Shown: one piece after another, positions 39,165-46,631 of the stretch
Numbering within the stretch: position 1 is the first letter of the stretch
How the letters are laid out: each line of letters opens with the position of its first letter
Source of the DNA: Isoptericola sp. QY 916
GTDB taxonomy: Bacteria; Actinomycetota; Actinomycetes; Actinomycetales; Cellulomonadaceae
Direction: 5' to 3'
Assembly: GCA_026934365.1 (NCBI GenBank)
Contig: JADHZE010000004.1
Coordinates: forward strand, 1 to 47,315
Length of the DNA: 47,315 nt
Made by a program: the position numbers and the translations under genes
The notes under the pieces: model-generated
Told to the model about the DNA's origin: nothing
Seen by the model: only the letters and a program-made list of their open reading frames with translations
Database searches by the model: none

Positions 39165-40384
39165 TGAAGATGACCCTCATGGTCAAGGTCCCCGCCTTCG
39201 GGTACGTCGACGAGTACTGGGTTGCCGACTCCGACGGGATGACGAGCCGGTCCGCGCGCGCTGCAGCGTCCGGGCCCTACCGTTCGACCGTCCCGCCGGC
39301 GATCGGCGGCTGGGTATGGAGCGTCCCCGCGGACCTGTCCGCGAACGTCGAGGAGGCCACCGCTGCCCTCAGCCGCTTCGACGAGTACGCGGCCAAGGTC
39401 CTCGGGACGACGAGCCCGACGCTCGGCCCGATGAGCTCGATCCTCCTGCGCACAGAGTCCGCGTCGTCGTCCCAGATCGAAGACCTCACCGTCGGGCCCC
39501 GACAGCTGGCCCTCGCCGAGATCGAGCAGTCGACCTCGGCGAACGCCCGTACCGTCGTCGCGAACGTCCGCGCCATGGAGGCGGCACTCGCGCTGGCGGA
39601 CCGACTCGACACCGACGCGATCCTGGAGATGGACCGTGCGCTCCTGTCGGGACAGCGCGGCTGGGAGGACCACGCGGGGCGCTGGCGCGACCAGCTCGTG
39701 TGGATCGGGACCAGCGCGATCAGTCCTCGGGGAGCTTCGCACGTCGCACCCCAGGCGCCGCTCGTCCCAGACGCGATGGAGGACCTGGTCGCCTTCCTCC
39801 GTCGCGACGACCTGCCCGTCCTGTTCCAGGCGGCCGTGGCGCACGCACACTTCGAGACCGTCCACCCGTTCGTCGACGGCAACGGGCGCACGGGCCGCGC
39901 CATGGTGCATTCCGTCCTGCGGGCGAAAGGGATCCTGACCGCGACGACCGCACCGGTGTCCGCGGGGCTGCTCACGCAGATCGAGCAGTACTTCGCGGCG
40001 CTGACCGCCTACCGCGACGGTGACGCACGACCGATCGTGGAGCGCTTCGCCGACGCCGCCCGCTTCGCGGCCTCGTCGGGCTCCCGGCTCGTCGACGACC
40101 TCGCCGCGCAGATCGACGTCGCCCGCGAACACCTCCGTGGGCTCCGGCGACAGGCCGTGGCATGGCGGGTGGTGCCGCATCTGGTGTCCCACCCCGTCGT
40201 GAACGCTCGCTTCCTCTCCGACCACCTGGGCATGAAGGGACAGACCGCGCAGAACGCTCTCGCCCAGCTCGCCGACGCCGGCGTCCTGGTCGAGCGGACC
40301 GGGCTGCGCCGCAACCGCGTGTGGGAGCACCCGGGCGTCCTGACCGTCCTCGATCAGTACGCCCGGAGCCTGCTCCGCCGGTGA
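39164..40384 (+). CDS. Fic-domain AMP-transferase with Fic_N and C-terminal winged helix
   Basis: A 406-residue Fic protein. The catalytic motif HPFVDGNGRTGR begins at residue 234 and matches HxFx(D/N)GNGRxxR fully, so AMPylation is expected. An N-terminal helix carries S-x-x-x-E-D (S102 to D107 in SSSQIEDL), the class II autoinhibitory motif with Asp instead of the usual Gly/Asn. RDQLVWIGTSAISPRGASHV and TVPPAIGGWVW are the Fic_N flanks. The C-terminus (~310-390) is a winged helix (NARFLSDHLGMKGQTAQNAL, LADAGVLVERTGLRR), typical of chromosomal Fic proteins. Start is uncertain: ATGs at 39164, 39170, 39179 and 39239 are in frame. Confidence 0.88.
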   Translation: MKMTLMVKVPAFGYVDEYWVADSDGMTSRSARAAASGPYRSTVPPAIGGWVWSVPADLSANVEEATAALSRFDEYAAKVLGTTSPTLGPMSSILLRTESASSSQIEDLTVGPRQLALAEIEQSTSANARTVVANVRAMEAALALADRLDTDAILEMDRALLSGQRGWEDHAGRWRDQLVWIGTSAISPRGASHVAPQAPLVPDAMEDLVAFLRRDDLPVLFQAAVAHAHFETVHPFVDGNGRTGRAMVHSVLRAKGILTATTAPVSAGLLTQIEQYFAALTAYRDGDARPIVERFADAARFAASSGSRLVDDLAAQIDVAREHLRGLRRQAVAWRVVPHLVSHPVVNARFLSDHLGMKGQTAQNALAQLADAGVLVERTGLRRNRVWEHPGVLTVLDQYARSLLRR

Positions 40385-40420
40385 ACCGTCGGTAGGGTCG
40401 GGGCGGCGAAGGAGACGCCG

Positions 40421-40777
40421 ATGACTCGTCGAGGCTGGCTCGCGCTGCTGCTGGGGGCCATCGTGCCACTGGGCCTGTGCCTCGTGCTCCAGGTGACGGG
40501 AAGCCCGTGGGCATCGGTGCCGGCATGGGCCTTCTGGGGCGCGGTGGTCGTCGCGCTGGTCGTACGGGTGGTGCGGTCGCGAAGCCTGCGCCGCGGGCTG
40601 CGCCCGGCGGCGCAGGGCATCGACGAGGTGCAGGACCTCTACCTCGGCCGGATCCGCCCGCCCGTGGAGTACGGCGGCGCCGCGGGGCCGGTCGCCACGC
40701 TGGTGGAGCCGCTGCCCGACGACCCGCTCGCGGGCGGCACCGTCACGCTGGACCCGCCGCCCGACGCCGCGCGCTGA
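40421..40777 (+). CDS. Small two-helix membrane protein
   Basis: A 118-residue protein. Helix 1 is ~7-25 (LALLLGAIVPLGLCLVLQV), helix 2 ~31-49 (VPAWAFWGAVVVALVVRVV), then a basic stretch RSRSLRRGLR and a Pro/Asp-rich cytoplasmic tail of ~60 residues. GAAGGAGACGCCG before the ATG is a good ribosome-binding site. I recognise no family. Its last 35 bases overlap the convergent methyltransferase gene. Confidence 0.65.
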   Translation: MTRRGWLALLLGAIVPLGLCLVLQVTGSPWASVPAWAFWGAVVVALVVRVVRSRSLRRGLRPAAQGIDEVQDLYLGRIRPPVEYGGAAGPVATLVEPLPDDPLAGGTVTLDPPPDAAR

Positions 40778-41378
40778 TCGCGCCGTGCGGGCGGACGCCG
40801 GGGTCCGTGCGCTCGGCGGTCTCCACGACGTCGAACCCCGCCCGCTCGACGCGCGCCGCCAGCTCGTCGACGGGCCAGAACCAGGCGGTCGTCACGGCGT
40901 GGTCGAACGGCTCGACGCGCGGGCCGCGGCAGAACCCGAGGAGCAGCCCGCCGCCCGGCGCGACGGCGCGGGCGAGCTCCGCCAGCACGGCGTCGACCCC
41001 CGTGCCGTCCACAGCCTCGGGCGGGCTGTGGATGAGCGAGTACCAGGCCAGCACGCCGCCGAGGCTGCCGTCCGGCACGCCGAGGTCGGCGAGCGAGGCG
41101 CGGCGGAAAGGCACTGCGGGGTACTCGGCCCGGGCGCGCTCGAGGAACGGCTCCGCGAGGTCGACGCCCTCCGCGTCCAGGCCGCGACGGGCGAGGAAGT
41201 CCGTCCAGTGCCCCGGCCCGCACCCGGCGTCGACGACGCGCCCGGTCAGCCCGGCGGCCCACCGCTCGACGAGCGCCCGGTCGTCGTCGTGCACCGCGTC
41301 CATCGAGCCGAACAGGTCCCTGTACTCCTGCGCCCGGGCCGCGTAGGCCGCGCTCGCGGCGCGAGCAGACGGTGACAC
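40743..41378 (-). CDS. SAM-dependent class I methyltransferase
   Basis: A 211-residue methyltransferase (218 if GTG 41399 is used). VVDAGCGPGHWTDFLARRG is motif I for SAM, VDLAEPFLERARAEYP motif Post-I, LGGVLAWYSLIHSPPEAVDG motif II and APGGGLLLGF motif III. The N-terminal AYAARAQEYRDLFGSMD is seen in small-molecule methyltransferases. The acceptor is unknown. I used the GTG at 41378, five bases after the cupin stop; no convincing ribosome-binding site favours either start. Confidence 0.82.
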   Translation of the reverse strand: MSPSARAASAAYAARAQEYRDLFGSMDAVHDDDRALVERWAAGLTGRVVDAGCGPGHWTDFLARRGLDAEGVDLAEPFLERARAEYPAVPFRRASLADLGVPDGSLGGVLAWYSLIHSPPEAVDGTGVDAVLAELARAVAPGGGLLLGFCRGPRVEPFDHAVTTAWFWPVDELAARVERAGFDVVETAERTDPGVRPHGAISARRRAAGPA

Positions 41379-41383
41379 GGAGC

Positions 41384-41749
41384 TCAGCCGAGCTCGCACA
41401 GCGGCGCGGTCCGCTCGCCGCCGGCGTCCCCCGTGTTGACCGTGGCGGTCGGTTCGACGAGCAGCGCGTGCACCTCGCCGTCCGCCCGGGGGCAGTGCTC
41501 GACGCCGCGCGGCACGACGAACACGTCCTGCGGCCCGAGGACGACGTCACGGTCCCGGAGCTGGATCGTGAGCTGCCCGCTGAGCACGAGGAACAGCTCG
41601 TCGGTGTCGTCGTGCGTGTGCCACACGAACTCCCCGTCGAGCTTGACCACCTTCACCGCGTAGTCGTTGACGCTCGCCAGCAGGTGCGGCTGCCACGGCT
41701 CGGGGATGCTCTCGAGGGCGGTCCGGATGTTCCTCACGTCGCTGCTCAT
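41384..41749 (-). CDS. Cupin-domain protein
   Basis: A 121-residue single cupin. Motif 1 reads GEFVWHTHDDTDELFLVLSG (H-x-H-x(3,4)-E-like), motif 2 VPRGVEHCPRA-type with the metal His (PRGVEHCP). The residues needed for a bound metal are present. Small cupins of this kind are isomerases, dioxygenases or sugar-binding accessory proteins; the sequence does not decide. It is followed at once by the methyltransferase gene, likely cotranscribed, and lies 29 bp after the transketolase subunit stop on the same strand. Confidence 0.85.
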   Translation of the reverse strand: MSSDVRNIRTALESIPEPWQPHLLASVNDYAVKVVKLDGEFVWHTHDDTDELFLVLSGQLTIQLRDRDVVLGPQDVFVVPRGVEHCPRADGEVHALLVEPTATVNTGDAGGERTAPLCELG

Positions 41750-41778
41750 CTCGTCAGCGTAGGCACCCGGACCGACGG

Positions 41779-42720
41779 TCAGACGAGGAACGCCGCCACC
41801 CGCCGTCGGACACCCGCCGCGTCGAGGCCGTGCGCGGCGGCGTGCTCGCGCGGCGTCCCGTACCTGCGCAGCTCCGACTCGCCGGGCACGCCGACGTGCA
41901 GCACACGGCTGGGCCGGTCGACCAGCGCCGCCGCGACGGCGGCGGCGCTCGTGCCCTCCAGGTACGGCTCCACGACGGCGAGCACCGGCGCCGGGCCGGC
42001 CAGCACGCGGAGCCCGTCGGCGTCGAGCGGGTGCGGCGTGGCCGTCCACGCGACACGGACGGGCAGGTCGGCGACGGCGTCCAGCACGGTGTCGAGCATC
42101 GGGCCGACGGCGACGACCAGCGGCGCCGAGCCGGACGACGGCGGCGTCTCCCCGCCGTCGCGCACCAGGTGCAGCCGCCCGTCCACCGGCCCCGGCCGGG
42201 CGTTGCGCTGCCCGGAGAGCCGGATGTACGTGCGGCCCGTGCCGGCGGCCTCGCGCTGCAGCAGCTCGGCGACCTCGTCGGCGTGGCCTGGCACGTGCAC
42301 CGTCCAGCCCGGCAGCGCGGAGATCAGCGCGACGTCCGCGGGCGACTGGTGGGTGCGGCCGCCGGCCGACACGTCGTACGAGGCGCCGGCGCTGACCAGC
42401 ACGGCGCCGACGTCCTGGTGCCCGAGGTCGAGCTTCACCTGCTCGTAGGGCCGCTCCACGAGGAACGACGCGAACGTGTGCACGATCGGCCGTCGCCCGG
42501 CCAGGGCCAGGCCGCCGGCCACGCCGATGAGCGCCTGCTCGCGGATGCCGACGTCGATGACGCGGCCGGGGTGGCGCGCGATCGCGCGGCCCATGTAGCC
42601 GGAGCCGATCACGGCCAGGACGACGTCGACGTCCGGGTGCGCGTCGAGCAGCGGGTCGAGCTCGGCGTAGAAGCGGGTGCGCAGGTCGAGCGCCTGCGGG
42701 GCAGGGGCGAGGGCGGTCAT
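41779..42720 (-). CDS. Transketolase, C-terminal (pyrimidine-binding) subunit
   Basis: A 313-residue split transketolase subunit. RVIDVGIREQALIGVAGGLA contains the catalytic Glu that activates ThDP; PIVHTFASFLVERPYEQVKL and GASYDVSAGGRTHQSPADVA are the substrate-channel segments; YIRLSGQRN and APVLAVVEPYLEGTSAAAV the C-terminal domain. It needs the N-terminal subunit encoded immediately upstream (ATGA overlap). Together they total ~550 residues, shorter than the ~660 of housekeeping transketolase, as is usual for the two-gene type found in dedicated sugar pathways. The donor/acceptor sugars are not evident. Confidence 0.9.
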   Translation of the reverse strand: MTALAPAPQALDLRTRFYAELDPLLDAHPDVDVVLAVIGSGYMGRAIARHPGRVIDVGIREQALIGVAGGLALAGRRPIVHTFASFLVERPYEQVKLDLGHQDVGAVLVSAGASYDVSAGGRTHQSPADVALISALPGWTVHVPGHADEVAELLQREAAGTGRTYIRLSGQRNARPGPVDGRLHLVRDGGETPPSSGSAPLVVAVGPMLDTVLDAVADLPVRVAWTATPHPLDADGLRVLAGPAPVLAVVEPYLEGTSAAAVAAALVDRPSRVLHVGVPGESELRRYGTPREHAAAHGLDAAGVRRRVAAFLV

Positions 42721-43427
42721 GCGGCGTCCTTCGAGGTGGTGTCGACGACCACGACCGTGGGCCGGTCGGGCTCGGTGTGCCGCAGCGCGGCGGTCAGGCG
42801 GGGCTGGTCGTGGGTGCGCACCTCGGCGGCCGTCCAGCCCTCGAGGGCGAACCGGGGCGCGATGCCGCCGGGCCAGCCCAGGTTGTCGCTGTGGTTGTCG
42901 ACGACGACGCAGGTGAGGTTGCCGAGCCCGTACCGGCCGGCGACCTGGATCGCCTCCGCGTTGCTGCCCTCGTCGAGCTCGGCGTCGCCCACGAGGACGA
43001 CGACGCGCGCGGTCGACCGGCCGCGCAGCCCGAGCGCGAGGCCGACGGCGAGCGGCAGCCCGTGCCCGAGCGAGCCGCTGCCGATCTCGATGCCTGGCAC
43101 CAGCGTGCGGTCGGGGTGGTGGCCCAGCGGCGAGTCGAACGACCCGACGTCGTCCAGCCACGACGCCGGGAAGAAGCCCTTCGCCGCCAGCACGGCGTAC
43201 GTCGAGGCCGGGCCGTGGCCCTTGGAGAGCAGGAACCGGTCGCGGTCGGGGGCGTCCGGGCGGGCCGCGTCGACGCGGAGCACCTGGTCGTACAGCGTCC
43301 ACACGACGTCGAGGGTCGAGTGCGCGCTCGGGTCGTGCTTCTCGTCGCCCGTGACCCGGGCAACCAGGTCGCGGACGTGCTGCGGGACGCTCGTGGGGAC
43401 GGCCTGCACCGGCGTGATCGTCGTCAT
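42717..43427 (-). CDS. Transketolase, N-terminal (ThDP pyrophosphate-binding) subunit
   Basis: A 236-residue subunit with HSTLDVVWTLYDQVLRVD, DRFLLSKGHGPASTYAVLA, the DSPLGHHPDRTLVPGIEIGS and GSLGHGLPLAVGLALGLRG segments, and the ThDP/Mg motif GDAELDEGSNAEA with VVVDNHSDN about 28 residues later. Helix and loop order match split transketolases. No Shine-Dalgarno is visible, and the -10-like GACGAT ends six bases before the ATG, so the message is probably leaderless. A MerR-type palindrome with a 19-bp promoter spacer overlaps this promoter. Confidence 0.9.
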   Translation of the reverse strand: MTTITPVQAVPTSVPQHVRDLVARVTGDEKHDPSAHSTLDVVWTLYDQVLRVDAARPDAPDRDRFLLSKGHGPASTYAVLAAKGFFPASWLDDVGSFDSPLGHHPDRTLVPGIEIGSGSLGHGLPLAVGLALGLRGRSTARVVVLVGDAELDEGSNAEAIQVAGRYGLGNLTCVVVDNHSDNLGWPGGIAPRFALEGWTAAEVRTHDQPRLTAALRHTEPDRPTVVVVDTTSKDAA

Positions 43428-43433
43428 GCCCCG

Positions 43434-43464
43434 ATCGTCCGACCTGAACCATGGTTGAGGTCAA
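43434..43464 (-). promoter_or_regulatory. MerR-type promoter with 19-bp spacer upstream of split transketolase
   Basis: On the minus strand TTGACC (43464-43459) and GACGAT (43439-43434) are separated by exactly 19 bp. The spacer region carries the near-perfect palindrome at 43441-43462 (arms GACCT-AACC / GGTT-AGGTC around AT, one mismatched pair). Over-long 19-bp spacers with a dyad are the hallmark of promoters activated by MerR/SoxR regulators. No MerR gene is in the window. Confidence 0.65.
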
Positions 43465-43575
43465 CCCCCGCCGGAGAGGTGCGCGTGCGCCACCTCACGT
43501 CCCGACGTCCTGCGGAAACACGGCACCGGAGGCAGGATCGAGACGGACCAGCCGCCGTCATCAGGAGGTCTCGCC

Positions 43576-45315
43576 ATGGCCCGCACCGTCGCCGAACACC
43601 TCGTCGACCAGCTCGTCGCCGCCGGCGTGAAGCGCATCTACGGGATCGTCGGGGACTCCCTGAACCCCGTCGTCGATGCCGTCCGCCGCACCGACGGCAT
43701 CGACTGGGTGCACGTGCGTCACGAGGAGGCGGCGGCGTTCGCGGCCGCCGCCGACGCCGAGGTGACCGGCGAGCTCGCCGTCTGCGCCGGGTCGTGCGGG
43801 CCGGGCAACCTGCACCTCATCAACGGCCTCTACGACGCGAACCGCTCCAGGCTGCCGGTGCTCGCCATCGCGTCGCACATCCCCAGCGCGCAGATCGGCA
43901 CGCAGTTCTTCCAGGAGACCCACCCGGACCGCATCTTCAACGAGGCGTCCGTGTTCTCGGAGCTGATCTCGTCCCCGGCCCAGCTGCCGCGCGTCACGCG
44001 GTCGGCCATCCAGCACGCGCTCGCCGCGCCGGGCGTCGCGGTGCTGACCCTGCCGGGCGACGTCGCCGACGAGCGCGTGCCCGACGACGACGCCCCGATC
44101 CTCGTGCCCGGCGCCTGCCCGGCGCGCGTCGTGCCGAACACCGCCGACGTCGAGGCCCTCGCCGACGCGATCAACCAGGCCAAGAAGGTCACGCTGTTCG
44201 TCGGCGCGGGCGCGCGCGGCGCCCGCGACGTCGTCCTCGAGCTCGCCGACCTGGCCGCCGCGCCGGTCGGGCACTCGCTGCGCGGCAAGGAGATCATCCA
44301 GTACGAGAACCCCCACGACGTCGGCATGTCCGGCCTGCTCGGCTACGGCTCCTGCCACGAGGCGATGCACTCGGCGGACCTGCTGGTGATGGTCGGCACC
44401 GACTTCCCGTACGACTCGTTCCTGCCCGCCGACGTCCGCACCGCGCAGATCGACGTCGACGCCTCCCACCTGGGCCGTCGCACCCGCCTCGACCTGCCGG
44501 TGCACGGCGACGTCGGCGAGACCCTGAAGCTGCTCAACCCGCTGGTCAAGCGCAAGAAGGACCGCAAGTTCCTGCGCTCGATGGTCGACAAGCACGCCGG
44601 GCTCATGACCAAGGTCGTGGGTGCGTACACCCGCAACGTGGAGAAGCACACGCCCATCCACCCCGAGTACGCGGCCGTGCAGCTCGACGAGACGGCGGCC
44701 GACGACGCCGTGTTCACCGTCGACACCGGCATGAACAACGTGTGGGCGGCCCGCTACCTCACGCCCAACGGGAAGCGGCGCGTCATCGGGTCGTTCATCC
44801 ACGGGTCGATGGCGAACGCCCTGCCGCACGCCATCGGCGCCGCGTTCGCGGAGCCCGGGCGGCAGGTCGTGGCGCTCGCCGGCGACGGCGGCCTGTCCAT
44901 GCTGCTGGGCGAGCTCATCACCGTGCGCACCTACGACCTGCCGGTGAAGGTCGTCGTCTTCAACAACGCGACGCTCGGCATGGTGAAGCTGGAGATGCTC
45001 GTCGAGGGGCTGCCGTCGTACGGCACCGACTCCCCGCCCGTGGACTACCGGAACATCGGCCTCGCCGTCGGCATCCCGTCGGTCCGGGTCGAGCGGCCGA
45101 AGGACCTGCGCCGCGCCCTCCGGGACGGGCTGGACCGCAAGGGCCCGGCGCTCATCGAGGTCGTCACCGACCCGAACGCGCTGTCCATCCCGCCGTCCAT
45201 CACGTCGGGGCAGATCCGCGGGTTCGCCACCGCGATGACGAAGCAGATCTTCGGCGGCGGCATGGGCGAGGTCATGTCCATGGCGCGCTCCAACCTGCGG
45301 AACCTCCCCCGCTGA
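43576..45315 (+). CDS. poxB: Thiamine-pyrophosphate-dependent pyruvate dehydrogenase (quinone) / pyruvate oxidase
   Basis: A 579-residue PoxB-type enzyme. Three domains are visible: the pyrimidine domain (~1-180: EHLVDQLVAAGVKRIYGIVG, catalytic Glu in RHEEAAAFAA, GSCGPGNLHLINGLYDA), the FAD-binding middle domain (~190-340: KVTLFVGAGARGARDVVLEL, GSCHEAMHSADLLVMVGTDF-type strand) and the pyrophosphate domain (~360-550) with GDGGLSMLLGEL and FNNATLGMVKLE. It oxidatively decarboxylates pyruvate to acetate and CO2, passing electrons to quinone at the membrane. AGGAGG precedes the ATG. It stands alone, divergent from the transketolase genes, and is closed by a perfect 21-bp hairpin. Confidence 0.92.
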   Translation: MARTVAEHLVDQLVAAGVKRIYGIVGDSLNPVVDAVRRTDGIDWVHVRHEEAAAFAAAADAEVTGELAVCAGSCGPGNLHLINGLYDANRSRLPVLAIASHIPSAQIGTQFFQETHPDRIFNEASVFSELISSPAQLPRVTRSAIQHALAAPGVAVLTLPGDVADERVPDDDAPILVPGACPARVVPNTADVEALADAINQAKKVTLFVGAGARGARDVVLELADLAAAPVGHSLRGKEIIQYENPHDVGMSGLLGYGSCHEAMHSADLLVMVGTDFPYDSFLPADVRTAQIDVDASHLGRRTRLDLPVHGDVGETLKLLNPLVKRKKDRKFLRSMVDKHAGLMTKVVGAYTRNVEKHTPIHPEYAAVQLDETAADDAVFTVDTGMNNVWAARYLTPNGKRRVIGSFIHGSMANALPHAIGAAFAEPGRQVVALAGDGGLSMLLGELITVRTYDLPVKVVVFNNATLGMVKLEMLVEGLPSYGTDSPPVDYRNIGLAVGIPSVRVERPKDLRRALRDGLDRKGPALIEVVTDPNALSIPPSITSGQIRGFATAMTKQIFGGGMGEVMSMARSNLRNLPR

Positions 45316-45361
45316 CCTGACCCTGCCCCGCCACCCACCCGGGTGGCGGGGCAGGGTCAGG
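45316..45361. terminator. Bidirectional terminator hairpin, 21-bp perfect stem
   Basis: Arms 45316-45336 (begins CCTGACCCTGCCCC) and 45341-45361 (ends GGGGCAGGGTCAGG) are fully complementary around a 4-base ACCC loop. The hairpin starts directly after the poxB TGA, and its right arm contains the stop codon of the convergent aminotransferase gene. No T-tract is needed on either side for a stem this stable. This is a shared terminator for convergent genes. Confidence 0.9.
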
Positions 45362-46460
45362 GGCGCCAGGTGGCGGCGACGGCGAGGAAGGCGTCGTTCG
45401 CCTCGACCTCGCCGATGCTGACGCGCAGGCCGTCGCCGGCGAAGGGGCGCACGAGGACGCCGGCGGCGGTCGCCTCGGCGGCGCGCGCCACGGTCTCCTC
45501 GCCGAGAGGGAACCACACGAAGTTGGCGTGCGTCTCCGGCAGGTCCCAGCCCTGCTCGCGCAGGGCGGCGACGACGCGCTCGCGCTCGGCGACCAGCGCG
45601 TCGACCCGCTGGCGCAGCTCGTCCTGCGCGACCGGCTCGAGCGAGGCCAGCGCCGCGCGCTGGGCGATGTGGTTCACGCCGAACGGCGTCGACACCGCGC
45701 GGATGCCGGCGGCGAGGCGCGGCTCCGCGACGGCGTACCCGACGCGCAGGCCCGCCAGCCCGTACGCCTTCGACAGCGTGCGCAGCAGGACGACGTGGGG
45801 GTGCCGGCGCAGCAGATCGACGCCCTCGGGCGCCTGCGGGTCGCGCACGAACTCGAGGTACGCCTCGTCGACGATCACCAGCACGTCGCGCGGAACCGCG
45901 GCGAGGAACTCCTCCAGCTCGTCCGCGTGCACCACGGGGCCGGTGGGGTTGTTGGGCGTGCAGACCATGACGACGCGCGTGCGGGGCGTGACGGCGGCGG
46001 CCATGGCGGACAGGTCGAGCCGGCCGTCCGCGGCGACCGGCACCGTGACGGCGACGCCGCCCGCGACGGCGACCACGATCGGGTAGGCCTCGAACGACCG
46101 CCACGGGAACACGACCTCGTCGCCGTGCTCGACGACGGCCTGCAGCACGTGCCCGAGCACGGCCACCGAGCCGTTGCCCACCACGACCTGCTCGGCCGGG
46201 ACGCCCACGTGCGCCGCGAGCGCCTCGACGAGCTCCGTCGCGTACATGTCGGGGTAGCGGTTGGTCTCCTCCGCCGCACGCGTGATGGCCTCGAGGACGG
46301 ACGGCAGCGGCGGGTACGGGTTCTCGTTCGACGACAGCTTCCACAGCTTCGCGCCCTCGACGGGCCGCGCGCCCGGCACGTACGCGGGCAGCGCGGCGAC
46401 GGCGGCGCGCAGGGGGACGGCAGAGTTCTGGACGGCCGGCGAGTCAGCGGGGGTGGTCAC
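45357..46460 (-). CDS. hisC: Histidinol-phosphate / aromatic aminotransferase (HisC-Pat type)
   Basis: A 367-residue class I/II aminotransferase. KLSSNENPYPPLPSVLEAI, VVVGNGSVAVLGHVLQAV, FPWRSFEAYPIVVAVAG, CTPNNPTGPVVHADELEEFL, VIVDEAYLEFVRDPQ, the Schiff-base Lys in LRTLSKAYGLAGLRVGYA and LVRPFAGDGLRVSIGE fit HisC and its actinobacterial paralogue Pat (aromatic aminotransferase). No other histidine genes are near, and its neighbours are a lone poxB and an ATP-grasp gene, so the paralogue role is at least as likely as biosynthetic HisC. I used GTG 46460, where CATCCT lies at leaderless -10 distance; GTG 46478 is an alternative. Confidence 0.8.
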   Translation of the reverse strand: MTTPADSPAVQNSAVPLRAAVAALPAYVPGARPVEGAKLWKLSSNENPYPPLPSVLEAITRAAEETNRYPDMYATELVEALAAHVGVPAEQVVVGNGSVAVLGHVLQAVVEHGDEVVFPWRSFEAYPIVVAVAGGVAVTVPVAADGRLDLSAMAAAVTPRTRVVMVCTPNNPTGPVVHADELEEFLAAVPRDVLVIVDEAYLEFVRDPQAPEGVDLLRRHPHVVLLRTLSKAYGLAGLRVGYAVAEPRLAAGIRAVSTPFGVNHIAQRAALASLEPVAQDELRQRVDALVAERERVVAALREQGWDLPETHANFVWFPLGEETVARAAEATAAGVLVRPFAGDGLRVSIGEVEANDAFLAVAATWRP

Positions 46461-46493
46461 AACGATCAAGGATGCCACCCGCGCGGTGGTGGG

Positions 46494-46631
46494 CGAGGTC
46501 GTCCCTCCCTCCGCGAGGCAGTACCAGCTCGCGAGGGCTCGTACTACCTCGGCTCGGTCCGTACTACCTCGCGAGGGCTCGTACTACCTCGGCACGGTGG
46601 GTACTACCTCGCGGAGGCGGGTACTCCCCCG
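46494..46631. repeat. Second 20-bp-period CGAGGTAGTAC array, eight positions
   Basis: Forward copies are at 46494 (9/11 match) and 46514 (10/11). Inverted copies (GTACTACCTCG) are at 46521 (8/11), 46541, 46561, 46581 and 46601 (all exact) and 46621 (8/11). Every step is exactly 20 bp, and the forward-to-inverted offset is 7 bp, identical to the first array. The 9-base spacers alternate: CGAGGGCTC at 46532 and 46572, GCTCGGTCC and GCACGGTGG at 46552 and 46592, which gives a 40-bp super-period. The array fills the gap between the ATP-grasp and aminotransferase genes, and the copy at 46601 supplies the TAG stop of the ATP-grasp gene. Confidence 0.9.

Noticed and set aside
46494-46631. Simple minisatellite from polymerase slippage
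   Set aside because: Slippage explains direct copies but not the two forward copies with the same 7-bp offset switch found in the other array, nor spacers that differ while the 11-mer stays exact.
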